Made by a program: the position numbers and the translations under genes. This document shows positions 11,861 through 24,140 of a DNA stretch of 64,000 bases, in pieces (positions within the stretch are counted from its first letter, which is position 1; each line of letters starts with the position of its first letter). This DNA is from Heliocidaris tuberculata. Taxonomy: Eukaryota > Echinodermata > Echinoidea > Camarodonta > Echinometridae. Location of the stretch: assembly GCA_025618425.1 (NCBI GenBank), contig CM046847.1:1162134-1226133 (forward strand), written 5' to 3'. The notes beneath the pieces were generated by a model. It searched no databases. It was not told the origin of the DNA and saw only the letters and a list, made by a program, of their open reading frames with translations.

Positions 11861-14800
11861 ATGCAGGATGACATTACTTTTATTTCAATGAACTGTCACG
11901 GCTTAGCTAGCGATAAGAAAAGAAAAGATGTACTGTTATATTTGAAATCGAAATCATACGATATATGTTGTATCCAAGATACCCACTTTACTCCTGAAAT
12001 AGAAACAGAAATACATAGGGATTGGGGAGGCGGCTGTTTTTTCTCCCATCATACATCCAGCTCTAGAGGAGTAGCAATTCTTTTCAAGGATACTATTGCG
12101 GTCAAAGTTAACAACTGTAGAATAGATAATCGGGGAAATTTGGTAGTTTTAGACTTGACCCTGTATGAATACGGTATTACTCTTGCGTCTTTATATGGAC
12201 CAAACACTGATAATCCAACCTTTTTCGCAGATCTTCAACGTATTATAATTGAATTCGATAATCCACATGTCATTATCTGTGGGGACTGGAATTTAGTTCA
12301 GGACCACACCTTTGATACTCATAATTATTTACATGTAAATAACCCTAGAGCGAGACAGCAGGTAAACAATATGAAGAATGAATTAGACCTTTGCGACCCA
12401 TGGAGAATTAGATATCCAATGAAAAAGTACTATACATGGCGGCAGCCGAATCCTTTTAAACAAGGTAGATTAGATTTCTTTTTAATTTCATCAGAATTGC
12501 TTTCTTTAGTTCATAAATCCGATATTATCTCTGGTTATCGAACAGACCATTCATTAATTCGTCTTAACTTGAGTTTAAATCAGATTAAAAGGGGCCCCGG
12601 AACTTGGAAGTTTAACAATTCTCTATTAAAAGATGAAATTTTTGTTTCCAAAATTACTAAAACTATAAAAGAGACAATTACATTTTACGCAAAAGATAAA
12701 GTGGAGTTTGATCAAAATGATAATATAGTTGGGGAATGTGAATTTTCTATCAATGACCAGTTATTTTTTGAAACCTTGATGATGATATTACGTGGAGAAT
12801 CTATATCATATGGCTCTTTCATCAAGAAAAAAAATGTAAATCGGGAAAAGGAACTAGAAAGAAATATAGAAGAACTGGAACAAAAATTAGTGATATCGAA
12901 TGATAAGACTGCTGTATTGATAGAATTAAATAACAGAAAATCACAACTTGAAACTCTTCGCTTGAAAGTAAATGATGGCATCGCTATGAGATCAAGAATC
13001 AAGTGGATGGAGCTTGGAGAAAAGCCATCAAAATTCTTTTTAAACTTAGAAAAACAGAATAAAGTAAATAAAGAAATACGTCAATTGTCAACAGAGAATG
13101 GAGATGTTATTAGTGGACAGGATTGTATATTAAAAGAAATATTTAGGTTTTACTCAAATTTGTATGCGAGTAAAGAAACTGAAGACGTAAATCTTGATAC
13201 ATTATTAAACCACTCAGATATTCCTAAATTAACTCCGGAAATGTCCACAATATTGGAAGGTCCTTTGAGAGAAGAGGAGGTTTATCAAATGCTCAAAAGT
13301 ATGAAGACTAACAAATCCCCAGGGCAAGATGGTTTCACTGTTGAATTTTATCGATTATTTTGGCAATATCTTAAAACATTCATTATCAAATCTTTGAACT
13401 ACGCTTACTTCACAGGAGAACTGTCGCAGTCACAAAAAATAGGTATAATCACACTGATACCTAAAGGGAACAAACCTCGACATTTACTAAAGAATTGGCG
13501 TCCTATTTCACTGTTAAATGTTATATACAAAATAGCATCTGGATGTATATCAAATCGACTGAAGCATGTGCTGCCCTATTTAATACACGAGAATCAAAAG
13601 GGATTCTTAAAAGGGCGTTTTATTGGGGAAAATATTCGTTTACTTTACGATACGCTACTGTACACAGAACTTAGAGATATACCAGGCATGTTGTTGATTA
13701 TTGATTTCGAAAAGGCATTTGATTCTGTATCGCATAAGTTTCTCTTTAATGTTCTTGATTTCTTTCGCTTCGGGCCATCATTGAAAAAATGGATTCATTT
13801 ATTTTATGAAAATGCGTCTTCTAGTGTTACAGTAAATGGATTTTGTACAGAGAGATTTGTTATAGGACGAGGGTGTCGTCAAGGAGACCCTTTATCGCCC
13901 TACCTTTTTTTACTTGTTAGCGAAATACTAGGAATTTTGATTAGGCGCTCCAATTCTATATCTGGTTTGTATTTAAATGGAAAAACAAGTAAACTCCTAC
14001 AATACGCAGATGACACTCTTTTGACACTTAATGGTACAAAGGAAGAGTTACACTGTGCACTAAGTATTCTAGATGATTTTGAAAAAATGTCAAACCTTAA
14101 GATAAACATTACGAAAACTCAAGTGATATGGATCGGAAAAAATAGGGCCTGTAAGAAACAATTAATGCCAGAACACAAACTAAATTGGGTATCCGAAGGT
14201 TACTCGAGATACCTAGGAATAGACTTTTCGGTTAACTTGTTAGAAATGGTCAATCATAATTATTGTGAAAAAATTAAAGAAATAAAACGCCAAATTATGT
14301 CATGGTCAAAAAGAACCTTAACTGTCTTAGGGAGGATAACTGTAGTTAAAAGTTTGTTGGTACCAAAACTAAATTATTTGTTATTATCACTTCCAGAACC
14401 TAATTCTCAAATTATGATAGATATAAACCGTTCTTTTTATGCGTTTATCTGGGGTAACAAACCTGATAAGATAAGTAGAGAACAAATGTGTCAACTATAC
14501 TCTGAAGGCGGAGTTAAAATGATTAATATTTTTATTCATGCCAAATCTCTAAAGATATCGTGGATTAGAAGATTTGTAAGTGATTCTCAGGTAAAAAATT
14601 ACACTTTCCATATGTTTTATTCGTTCTTGCCTCAAAATCATTCTTTTCATTTGTATATGGGATCTATTTACTACAAAAACTTGGCAGACTTGACACCAAA
14701 TCCATTTTGGAAAGAGGTTCTTTTAGCATGGTCAGACCTGGTGGAACTTTTTATCGAAAATATTGCATGTCAACCTCTTTGGAATAACCCCCAAATAAAA

Positions 14801-15676
14801 ATGAATGGTAGAGTAATATACTTTAGGTCCTGGAGTGTAAAGGGAATACGTTTTGTGAATGACATTTTAGAACAAGACGGATCTTTTCTTTCATATTTTG
14901 ATTTTCAACGTCGGTTTGACATACAAACAAACTTTCTCCAGTACTATGGTCTATGTAATGCTGTTCGGTCAGGTTTTGAAAAGAGTACACGTGTAATTCC
15001 AAAGGCCATAGAACCTATAATTCCTGAAGCTTTGCACCTTATAGTGAAAACAAAATCTGGTTGTTCCCATATTTATCAGTCTTTCTTAAAATACAAAGTC
15101 AAAGAATGTAAAAGTCTTATAAAGTGGAAAAAAATCTTAGATATTCAGGATGAACGATGGGGGTCATATTGTTTAATTCCTTTTCAATCAATAGATACCA
15201 ATATGAGATGGTTCCAAATCAAGATTTTAAACAGAATATTATATATGAGAGATGCATTGTTGAAATTTGGTGTGGTAACTGATAAAAAATGCACCTTTTG
15301 TAATAACAGTGAAGAAACCATTATACACGTGTTTTGCTCTTGTCAGTACACGAATGTAATATGGTCTAAATTTGAGTACTGGGTACTTCATAATACTGGG
15401 GAAAAGGTTATACTTACAAATCAAAATAAGTTGTTTGGATTTTGCGGTATCAATAACAATGCACTAAACTGTATACTGATGGTTGTACGACGAGAAATAT
15501 TTCATGCCAAATTACAAAATCAATTACCTTCATTTGAGAAAATTATATTAGCCGTAAAATGTTATTACGAAATGGAAAAATACATTTATCAAACGAATCT
15601 CAAAGAAAAGAAATTACTGAAGAAATGGTTTCTATTCAGAAAATGTTTTGAGAGTGTTGGCAGCGTGACAACATGA
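11861..15676 (+). CDS. LINE ORF2 protein: AP-like endonuclease plus reverse transcriptase
   Basis: This 1271-residue protein nicks target DNA and reverse-transcribes its own RNA at the nick. Residues 1-240 form an APE-type endonuclease: N11 in MNCHG, the QDTHF motif at 39-43, GDWN at 141-144, and a TDH motif at 228-230 (usually SDH). The QD at 39-40 stands where most relatives have QE. Residues about 325-375 are rich in charged heptads. The reverse transcriptase spans about 465-760: PGQDG 487-491, IPKGNKPRHLLKNWRPIS 533-550, IIDFEKAFDS 613-622 (catalytic D615), GRGCRQGDPLSP 669-680 and YADD 715-718 (D717, D718). A C-terminal zinc knuckle uses C1144, C1147, H1156 and C1159 or C1161. Motif order and length fit the L1/Tx1 clade. 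There are no stops or frameshifts. Confidence 0.95.
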   Translation: MQDDITFISMNCHGLASDKKRKDVLLYLKSKSYDICCIQDTHFTPEIETEIHRDWGGGCFFSHHTSSSRGVAILFKDTIAVKVNNCRIDNRGNLVVLDLTLYEYGITLASLYGPNTDNPTFFADLQRIIIEFDNPHVIICGDWNLVQDHTFDTHNYLHVNNPRARQQVNNMKNELDLCDPWRIRYPMKKYYTWRQPNPFKQGRLDFFLISSELLSLVHKSDIISGYRTDHSLIRLNLSLNQIKRGPGTWKFNNSLLKDEIFVSKITKTIKETITFYAKDKVEFDQNDNIVGECEFSINDQLFFETLMMILRGESISYGSFIKKKNVNREKELERNIEELEQKLVISNDKTAVLIELNNRKSQLETLRLKVNDGIAMRSRIKWMELGEKPSKFFLNLEKQNKVNKEIRQLSTENGDVISGQDCILKEIFRFYSNLYASKETEDVNLDTLLNHSDIPKLTPEMSTILEGPLREEEVYQMLKSMKTNKSPGQDGFTVEFYRLFWQYLKTFIIKSLNYAYFTGELSQSQKIGIITLIPKGNKPRHLLKNWRPISLLNVIYKIASGCISNRLKHVLPYLIHENQKGFLKGRFIGENIRLLYDTLLYTELRDIPGMLLIIDFEKAFDSVSHKFLFNVLDFFRFGPSLKKWIHLFYENASSSVTVNGFCTERFVIGRGCRQGDPLSPYLFLLVSEILGILIRRSNSISGLYLNGKTSKLLQYADDTLLTLNGTKEELHCALSILDDFEKMSNLKINITKTQVIWIGKNRACKKQLMPEHKLNWVSEGYSRYLGIDFSVNLLEMVNHNYCEKIKEIKRQIMSWSKRTLTVLGRITVVKSLLVPKLNYLLLSLPEPNSQIMIDINRSFYAFIWGNKPDKISREQMCQLYSEGGVKMINIFIHAKSLKISWIRRFVSDSQVKNYTFHMFYSFLPQNHSFHLYMGSIYYKNLADLTPNPFWKEVLLAWSDLVELFIENIACQPLWNNPQIKMNGRVIYFRSWSVKGIRFVNDILEQDGSFLSYFDFQRRFDIQTNFLQYYGLCNAVRSGFEKSTRVIPKAIEPIIPEALHLIVKTKSGCSHIYQSFLKYKVKECKSLIKWKKILDIQDERWGSYCLIPFQSIDTNMRWFQIKILNRILYMRDALLKFGVVTDKKCTFCNNSEETIIHVFCSCQYTNVIWSKFEYWVLHNTGEKVILTNQNKLFGFCGINNNALNCILMVVRREIFHAKLQNQLPSFEKIILAVKCYYEMEKYIYQTNLKEKKLLKKWFLFRKCFESVGSVTT

Positions 15677-15861
15677 AAATGATCAATTTACTATGTATTG
15701 TTTTATATCATATGTATTGAAAAAAAGAAATCTTTATTTTTTCTCTGCCCTTAAGTTTGGGCCGTGATGTTCATTGTTATGCCATTGTTTACTCATTCTG
15801 TTGCACTATCCTGAATACGAAAGTATATGATTATTTGTATTTGTTGAATTTGTTTTTTGTA

Positions 15862-15884
15862 AATAAAGAACCCTGTGGAAGGGG

Positions 15885-15914
<30 letters not shown>
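15862..15914 (+). terminator. LINE polyadenylation signal and poly(A) tail
   Basis: AATAAA at 15862-15867, followed 17 bases later by 30 uninterrupted A (15885-15914). The tail marks the 3' insertion edge of the LINE. Confidence 0.9.
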
Positions 15915-15916
<2 letters not shown>

Positions 15917-17403
15917 AAGCCTTAACAAGCCCCATCAAGAAAACTGTTTATTGCCGTGTTCGTCAAGATCTATGCTAAGGGAAATAAAAGAGGAAGAGAA
16001 ATATAGACAGGGAGACCAGTATAATAGATAGGGAGAGAAAGAGAGAAAGAGAGAAGGAGACAGAGAGAGAGGGAGAGAGAGAGAGAGAGAGAAAGTAAGT
16101 TTTAATTACACGATTAATTCCGTACCATAATCAGGAAGAAATTAAACTCTTGTTTTCTAATCTTCTAATCTTTTCCAATTCGTTCAAAATCCAGTCGTCG
16201 TCAGGCGTATGTCGTATATGCCACGAACGTTCTGAATATTATAAAATACACAATTGCACGCATGTAGATTATAGATTACAGTATTGAAAATCAAAAGGTC
16301 ACTGAACTTTGAAAGCTAATAAAAGGAGTCGAATAATAGCACATTCTCTTGTCGAGCCTCGCCCCCCCTTTTTTTTAGATCACACTCATAAAAAGAACGA
16401 CAGGTTTATAATGAAAGTAATATTAATTTTCTTTTTACAATGAATTCTGCTATAATCTCTTCTTCTAGGAAGCTGATTCCGTACCCGTCTTCATCTTCTA
16501 CGAGTCCACGTTGCCAATCTAAGTAGTAGTGCCGCAGGTACTGATTTTAAAGTGCTACCTGTACACTTCTACTTAAATTGGCAATTGTCTGGATAATCAA
16601 CGCTTCGTCTGTTAACCAGAGTAATATATTATTAGTATTAATACACCCTATGATTCCAGTAAAGTATGTTAATTAGTTCAGGTTTGACAAGACATTAATC
16701 TACATTTGCCACAATCGACTTAGTCCTAGGTGCATATTCCTTGAAATGTAGTGAGCACTGACAACCCACATAGATCAAACCGTGGTAATGGTAAAGGAAT
16801 TTTGAAAACGCAATATTAGGACGTTATATCATAATCTGATATGCGTTATGCAAACATAAATATAATGATAACGATTGTTTAAAAGCCATGCGTATAATTG
16901 ATCAATATAACTATTGAACACAATGCTTTAAATCAACAAAAATGATCCACTTAAAATGAGTACATGAGAGAGATATTTTCCTGACAAATTAATAATTAAC
17001 ACCCTTTAAGCGCGTTTTGAATGATAAGCCCGCCACTGCAATTGAACTCATATGTGAAAATTGCTACTTTCTTTAATAAATTACTGTCTTAATTCTATTT
17101 GCCACGATTTCGGGACATTATATCTTTTGATTATCTTTTGCTTCTGAGCCTAACTCTGGTTATGTTGCTACAGTTACAACAAATTAAATCGATTCTACAA
17201 ACCTTAATATCCAGCAAGAATCTCATAGTTTCTGGTTTAATATTACTAACGATGAGTTATGCATATATGTATTTATTTTTATCATTTTTATTTTTATTTT
17301 TTTGTTTTTTATTTTGTTTTTATTTATTTATTTATTTTTTTTTTTTTATTTATTTTTTTTTTTTTTTTTTATTTATTTATTTTTTTTGGGGGGGAGGGGG
17401 TTA
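15915..17403. other. Intergenic, no gene recognised
   Basis: AT-rich DNA with a GA-rich run (16017-16093), a short palindrome-like segment near 16500-16590 (ttgccaatctaagtagtag and acttctacttaaattggca) and a T/A-rich tract at 17264-17395. No coding exon recognised. Confidence 0.45.
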
Positions 17404-17988
17404 AAGGGAAATCCAACCTTTATAGCAAGTTGCTTTGAAAGAAAGAGGAAAAATCAGAGAAGCAGATTGGTGAAAGTTTGAACGAAATAGGACAAGCAAT
17501 AAGAAAGTTATGAATTTTTGAAAGTTGTAATCACTATGCATATGGGAGTTTCAAATTGGCCGAATAGGTAATGCCACTGTGATGTAGCTGTGGACAACTC
17601 CCCCATTCGCTCTAACACACAAAATGACTAAAATGTCACTTTTTTTCAAAATGCATTACACAGTAGGATCTTTTCGTTCATGAGGACCTATACAATATGC
17701 TATCTCCAATATATTTTGAGTACTGCCCCGAGGGTAAAAGTGCCTCGAAGAAAACCGCAAATTAATGATATTTTTGTGTACGACAAATGGGAGAGTTGTC
17801 CACAAAAATGTCACAATTGACTCACCAAATTGCCAATTTGAGATTCGCATAGATGTAGTGATCTCATTTTTCAAACATCCATAACTTTCTTAGTCCTTGT
17901 CCGATTTCTTTCAAACTTTCACCACCCTGTTTTTCTTATTTTTCTGCTTTCACACAAATCATCTTATTATCAAGGTTGGATTGCCCTT
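17404..17988. mobile_element. Mariner-type MITE, AAGGGNAATCCAACC ends, copy 1
   Basis: The left end aagggaaatccaacctttat is inverted at the right end (caaggttggattgccctt). Both are flanked by TA (17402-17403 and 17989-17990), as expected for Tc1/mariner-type insertion. The subterminal blocks (cagattggtgaaagtttgaa and inverse) extend the terminal repeat well inward. Copies of the same or a sister family lie at 27507-28015 and 55860-56345. No transposase. Confidence 0.75.
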
Positions 17989-17990
17989 TA

Positions 17991-18537
17991 GATTTGTGCA
18001 TACAGCTTAATACAAATGCACTTGTGTATTTCAAGTCCTTTTTTCTGCAGGTTAACAAAAGTAACATCATCAATGCAAGCAATAGTAGATTAATCCTTCA
18101 TCCCATTTGGTGCACATCTGTGATTGGTCGCATAATGAATACCATCTTTATTCAAACTTTTATATGCGGTCGCGTAACCGCGCATAATAATGTATACTTC
18201 ATACATATAAGCAAGATAAGTATATGCATAAACGAGCAATCATATTAGCCCTAGCAGGTATAAGGTCGATTAGCTATGATAACGAAAGAGAATGCTTATT
18301 CACAATCAATCTGGTGTTATTTGCTTTGTATCAATTTATCTGCATACACTCTTTATTATATGCTGATATACATAACAGCAAATGATAATTTTGATAAATG
18401 CTGGATATAAAGGCTTATGAATTATAGGGTTGAATGTCATTATATGTCTTTTAACACAAACAATTAATAACCATGCAGGTTGTTATATAATAATGAAAAT
18501 AGTAATAATAACAACAATATTACTACTTCTACTACAA
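17991..18537. other. Intergenic, nothing recognised
   Basis: AT-rich sequence between a MITE and the TAC microsatellite field. No exon or terminal repeat seen. Confidence 0.45.
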
Positions 18538-18561
18538 ATACTGCTGCTGCTGCTGCTGCTG

Positions 18562-18608
<47 letters not shown>

Positions 18609-18651
18609 GACTACTTCTACTACTAGTGAAAAATAATGATATAATAATAAA

Positions 18652-18694
<43 letters not shown>

Positions 18695-18939
18695 TTACTA
18701 CTAGTACTACTTCTACTACTACTACTGACTACTTCTACTACTAGTGAAAAATAATGATATAATAATACATGTAAATCTACTACTATTATACTACTACTTC
18801 TACTTCTACTTCTACTACTACTACTGACTACTTCTACTACTAGTGAAAAATAATGATATAATAATACATGTAAATCTACTACTATTATACTACTACTTCT
18901 ACTACTAGTAATTATTGAAATTGAATTTTAAATAATTAT

Positions 18940-19190
18940 GGTAAAACGTTAACTTATTCCAAGAGCTTTTTGGTAGAGGACTTCTAGACAAGGCTTTTGC
19001 AGCTTTTTAAGTTTCTCTATTTTCTCATTTTCACTTTGTTTACCTTGGTTATATAAACGCATTATGTCATACTTGTATACTCATCGCAGTTACAAGGTTT
19101 GTGTAAGAACATGATGTTTTTATTGTTATGTTTATGTATTGTATATTTTTATGGAAATGGAAATAAACGAATGAACGAATGAACGAACGA
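18940..19190 (+). repeat. LINE 3' tail ending in GAAC/GAAT tandem units
   Basis: This non-TAC block ends with atggaaatggaaataaacga followed by several gaatgaac units. Short tandem-repeat 3' ends are typical of CR1/L2/RTE-like LINEs. No coding portion is retained. Confidence 0.5.
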
Positions 19191-19197
19191 ACTACTG

Positions 19198-19251
<54 letters not shown>

Positions 19252-19263
19252 CTACTACTACTA

Positions 19264-19473
19264 CACTCCAAAAAAGGATTGGTCAAAATAACCAATGTGT
19301 TGGTGAATATGTGTCCGACCAAAAATATTAGTGAAGATTGACCAATATGATGGTCAATATTACCAAATTATTGCTTAAAATGTACCAAAATTTTGGTTGG
19401 TTTTGACCAATTTTTCGGTCGGACACATATTCACCAGCACGTTGGTTATTTTGACCAATCCTTTATTAGAGTG
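19264..19473. mobile_element. Mariner-type MITE inserted into the TAC microsatellite
   Basis: A 210-bp element with inverted ends of about 57 bp (cactccaaaaaaggattggt and inverse, plus the aatatgtgtccgacc block and its inverse). It is flanked by TA (19262-19263 and 19474-19475) supplied by the surrounding TAC repeats. No coding capacity. Confidence 0.82.
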
Positions 19474-19511
19474 TACTACTACTACAACCACCACCACCAC
19501 TACTACTACTT

Positions 19512-19563
<52 letters not shown>

Positions 19564-19614
19564 CACTAATGACTACTTCTACTACTAGTGAAAAAAATAA
19601 TACATGTAATACTA

Positions 19615-19662
<48 letters not shown>

Positions 19663-19713
19663 CACTAATGACTACTTCTACTACTAGTGAAAAAAATAAT
19701 ACATGTAATACTA

Positions 19714-19809
<96 letters not shown>

Positions 19810-20135
19810 TACTTCTACTACTGATAATATTAATGATACTAATACTACAAGTTTAATTATTATGATGATAATAATACAATAATAAAATAATAATGCCAAC
19901 ATTCATATTAATCACATATTCGTCCCAGGGGATGCTCATGGGCGTCTACTCAGTACTGCTATTATAATGAAATTAATAGAAAAGTATATGACCACGAAGA
20001 CGATCACGCCACGATGACCGGGGCGGCGTTAGAGAGGATGATTTCTTCTCAAATCACGTGACTATGTTCCGTTCTAAGTACTAGTGCCGTAGGTTAACTG
20101 AGAACGACAGTGAAGCTAGACTAAAGCTTTCAAGA

Positions 20136-20553
20136 CCTGTAGTACTGGTACTTAACATGGAACAAGTCTAATTCATCGCAGAAGCTTCTAGTACTGGTAC
20201 TTAACATGGAACAAGTCTAATTCATCGCAGAAGCTTCTAGTACTGATGCTTAACATGGAACAAGTCTTATTCATCGCAGAATTAAGCTTCTAGTACTGAT
20301 ACTTGACATGGAACAAGTCTAATTTATCGCAGAAGCTTCTAGTACTGATACTTGACATGGAACAAGCCTAATTCATCGCAGAAGCTTCTAGTACTGATAC
20401 TTAACATGGAACAAGCTAGTCTAATTCATCGCAGAAGCTTCTAGTACCGATACTTACCATTGAACAAGTCTAATTCATGGCAGAGACCTCTAGAACTGAT
20501 ACTTTACATGCTTATCACGGAAGAAGTCTAATTCATCACAGAAGCTTCTAGAA
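20136..20553. repeat. 49-bp minisatellite, about eight copies
   Basis: The unit contains agaagcttctagtactgata, then cttaacatggaacaagtcta, then attcatcgc. Copies follow at about 49-53 bp spacing with scattered substitutions and a few short insertions. Each unit carries the palindrome agaagcttct. Confidence 0.88.
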
Positions 20554-23061
20554 GTTGCAATAACCCAGAAGTAGTGATTGTCTTCCAGAGACATTTTTTT
20601 TCTCTTTTAAATACCATCAAGATGAGATAACATATCAGTAAAATCTGATAACTAAAAGGCTATAATTTATCGGTACGCCGGTGGTTAAGTTTTGTTTGTA
20701 TCATACTTAATGTTTGATACTGCTGAAAATGTTTGTCATATAAGTAACAAATGAATTTAAATATTTCTGGTAAACAATATTTTTTGAAAATCCAATACGA
20801 ATTTGGATGTTTTGTTGTTTCTATATGAAATGCTAATGTTTACACAAAATAAAACCTTGATTAAAAACACAAAGTAAAATGCTGGTGTTTTCAATAATTG
20901 AAGTGCTGACGTTTTCACAAAATGTGGTGCTGATGTTTTCTTTACTCAAAACTCTGTTTTTGAAAGAGCCTAATAATTACTGATATAAATGTGTTTTTTT
21001 TAATGCACATTTGTTCCTTATATTGTTTTGCAACACAATACGCGTGCATGTAGATTCCCACGGCTTACAGTCGAAGGGGCGATGATCTAGCATAATGTAT
21101 TAAAGCTTCCTAGCATTTTAACATCTGGTGACGTAGACAACGGGTGAACTAATCCAGGCCTACGTCATCAGTTAAACTGCACATAAATCATCTGAAATGA
21201 AAGTCAGTTTTAGTTCAGTGCTCTCAATCAATCCTTGTTGTCAAAAGTTGAATAAAAACAACCCTGATTTCTAAGAATTGGTTTAATTATATTAAACTCA
21301 GTAACATTATATTGATGAGTAATACAAATCTTTTCCGTGTGGGGAACAGGCTACAGCTGAAAGATATTTTGTAAGCCGGGGGGGGGGGGGGGGGATTATG
21401 ACACTCTCGCTTCCCTTTTTTGCGCCACCTTCTTCAAAAGACATTCCACATAGCTTCATATCCAATCATTACAACAAAAAAATGCCACAACGGGTACAAA
21501 ATTAATGATGTGATATCTGCGCAAACAATTTCCATATACTTTCAAACATTTTGTGTTATTGTTGTTGTTAACGTGTAATTATAACCCTTTAAAAATATGT
21601 TTTTCTGAATTATAAGGGCTCTCATATACTGTCAAGCACTACTTGTCTGAAAGCACTCTGCTTTCCAAGTATGTAAATTTATTTTGATTTATAATGGACT
21701 ATATCTTTACCTCATAATTCATTTTGTCACTCATTTTATTTCTTTTACCTGTAAGTTAACTTTATGTGGCGATTAAAAAATGTTTTTTTCTCCATATTTC
21801 ATTTGGCACATGCATCAAAAATCATTTTGTAACTGATTTAGGGCATACAGATCAAGAAATCAAAAGGAAAGCAACGTACAGTAAAATTAATGACAAAATA
21901 ATTGAAATATTTTTAATCATGATTTTGAATTTTCAGATATTCAGTTCGTGATCCAAGGAGCTTAGAATCAACAGCCTATTGGGTAAACTTTGAATTATAA
22001 CGTTTGTTTTCTGCATGATGAAAGTATATTACCGTTTTCTTCATAATATGGGATTCGGTGCACATTTTAGACAATCAAACGAAACGAATGATTGTGCTGC
22101 TTACGTGGCATTCTTTTACCAGGTAATCGATATTCACATAAATCATTTCAATATTCTAAAAAACTTGTAATTCCGTAAATCTATTCCTCCTTAACGAATT
22201 TTAACATCTGTTGAATCTCCCTGATATAACCAGGAAACCTCGACAGGCATATAGATGGAGGCTGAGCACAATGGATTATACTACCAGTCGATTTGCTATA
22301 CCCGGTGGTAGAGTGAAACCTAATCGTCTCTACCTGGTATGCATTGAGAGATTGGTCGCTTCGAGTTTTCTTTGTTCATAACCCACATTGAGACCTCTTT
22401 GTATTAAATTTTATATTGATGATGGTTGATTTATAACACAAAGGCCTACTCATCATTTATGGGATGTCATCTTTGCAAATTTATTAGGATTTGAAGTACT
22501 CTCAATGAAAATGAAGTTAAAATGTATTCTTCTTTATTTCTTCGATATCTATGCATGACATGTAAGCAGCGGTGTAGCATGGATCACAGAGCTTGGATCA
22601 AAGAGCTTGGATCAAAGAGATTGGATCCAGACATTGATCGAGGGGTAGTGGTATCATGGAGGTGGGGGTACCAGTCTAATCAGGTAGATGAAATACTGGA
22701 AAACAAGATCATCGAGTGTGGGAGAGGGTTTTATTATTTTCCTTCCCACATTGCATTCTCCTCTCCTTTTTCTTCTTTTTTTTCTTTCTTTTTGTTACTT
22801 TCTCACTATTTGAAAGAGGAGGGGGTGGGGGCACTATTATGAGAATTTTGTAAGATTCTGATCCTGAAACGTTCTTAGTGATACTGTAAAATCATGCTGC
22901 AATATAGTTCATTTCGCTTTAGTTTTACATGATTTTTAATTAACATGTATTTGATCTTTAACCAATATTTTTGTTTCTCATCCATTCAGTGTACCATATT
23001 ATATTTAAGTGGTATTTAATCTTATTGATACATGCATTTATTATCATTTAAAACTTTATTC
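20554..23061. other. Intergenic, no gene recognised
   Basis: 2.5 kb of AT-rich DNA with a G run of about 17 bases near 21379-21395. The open frame at 22522-22842 has no recognisable similarity and ends in T/C-rich low-complexity sequence. Confidence 0.45.
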
Positions 23062-23158
23062 ACAGCAGGGCTCCCTTGGAAAGCAGGCATTGCGGCTTGA
23101 ATGGGACTACCCTGGTTTTTATAAAGAAGATATTAAATAAATAAAATAAATAAATAAA
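23062..23158 (+). repeat. SINE or LINE 3' tail with AAATAA repeats
   Basis: The block cagggctcccttggaaagca ... gggactaccctgg followed by (AAATA)n resembles the conserved 3' tail shared by many deuterostome SINEs and LINEs. The rest of the element could not be delimited. Confidence 0.5.
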
Positions 23159-23403
23159 AAATATTGTTATGTAGATGAATGAAGCTGAAGGAAACGTAGT
23201 TCCATGCAATAAAGTGATTAACTGAACAGAATTAAACACAAACCCATATCAACGTAATGCATGCTGAATGTACAAGATAAAATCATATGCTGGGTACATA
23301 ATGAATATTCAAAGCTAATCTACATACATATCTTACTATCCATAATTTCCTTGATCTGAAAATATACAGGTACTATGGGTGATCGCATGTGATACATCCG
23401 TGC

Positions 23404-23404
<1 letters not shown>

Positions 23405-23454
<50 letters not shown>
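23405..23454. repeat. (TA)n microsatellite
   Basis: About 50 bp of uninterrupted TA. Confidence 0.95.
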
Positions 23455-23458
<4 letters not shown>

Positions 23459-24138
23459 ATCATGTATTTTTGTATGCTGTATTCATATGTGTGATTAAAA
23501 ATGTCAAATATTGAATGAATTATAGAAAGTTAAAGAAGAGATACTGTAATAAAAGAAATGAAAAGCAAATGCAGTAAAATATGTCAGAATTTCTCTTGTT
23601 AAAGTCCAATTTCCGATAAGAGAGCAACTGGATATTTTCACATCAAATTAATGGTCTTATGCATCTTTATACAATTGGGTTCAGGTAATATTAATTGACC
23701 TACATAATGTAAATATTACACAATTTTTTCCCCCCTAGAATTAGATTTGATTTTACTGATTTACACTGATTTGTTCTTAAGCTCAGGAAAATAAATGTTG
23801 TGCATGTTATGTTCGTAATATTTTTGCTGAACCACATTGCACTCTTATAGTCAATTCAATGTATCATTCTTGTCGTGATGTGAAATGTGAAACATCAACA
23901 ATAAACTGAAATTGAAAACTATATGGATTAAATGTTCGCATTTTTTTTTGCCTCAGTAGTATCACATTTCAAGTTATTAGAGAAAAGGCACATTTGAATA
24001 ACTAGTGAAGTGAAATAGACATCTGTGTACGATACCTGGATACGATGCTAATGGGAAGCATCTATGGAGCAGAGCTAATGATTGGTAAAAGTTTATACAT
24101 TTCAGTTCGTATCAACATAATTTGATTAAAAATATATA
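23455..24138. other. Intergenic, nothing recognised
   Basis: AT-rich, no exon or repeat boundary seen. Confidence 0.45.
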
Positions 24139-24140
24139 TA

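Larger units (their letters stand above)
11575..15914 (+). mobile_element. Non-LTR retrotransposon, L1/Tx1-like, with intact ORF2 and poly(A) tail
   Basis: The element comprises an untranslated leader (start not resolved), one uninterrupted ORF2 (11861-15676), a short 3' UTR with AATAAA at 15862-15867 and 30 consecutive A at 15885-15914. No ORF1 is visible upstream, so the copy either lacks it or is 5'-truncated or recombined. The full-length ORF and clean poly(A) suggest a recent insertion. I could not establish a convincing target duplication. Confidence 0.85.
18538..19830. repeat. Compound (TAC)n microsatellite field with higher-order units
   Basis: Long TAC/CTA runs alternate with a recurring spacer containing gactacttctactactagtg followed by aaaataat and tacatgtaa. 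The spacer is seen near 18608, 18727, 18826, 19570 and 19670. The field is interrupted by a LINE tail (18940-19190) and a MITE (19264-19473). The long threonine, leucine or valine open frames here are repeat translations, not genes. Confidence 0.85.

Noticed and set aside
18430..19902. Poly-Leu, poly-Thr and poly-Val open frames
   Set aside because: They are translations of the TAC/CTA microsatellite in different frames.
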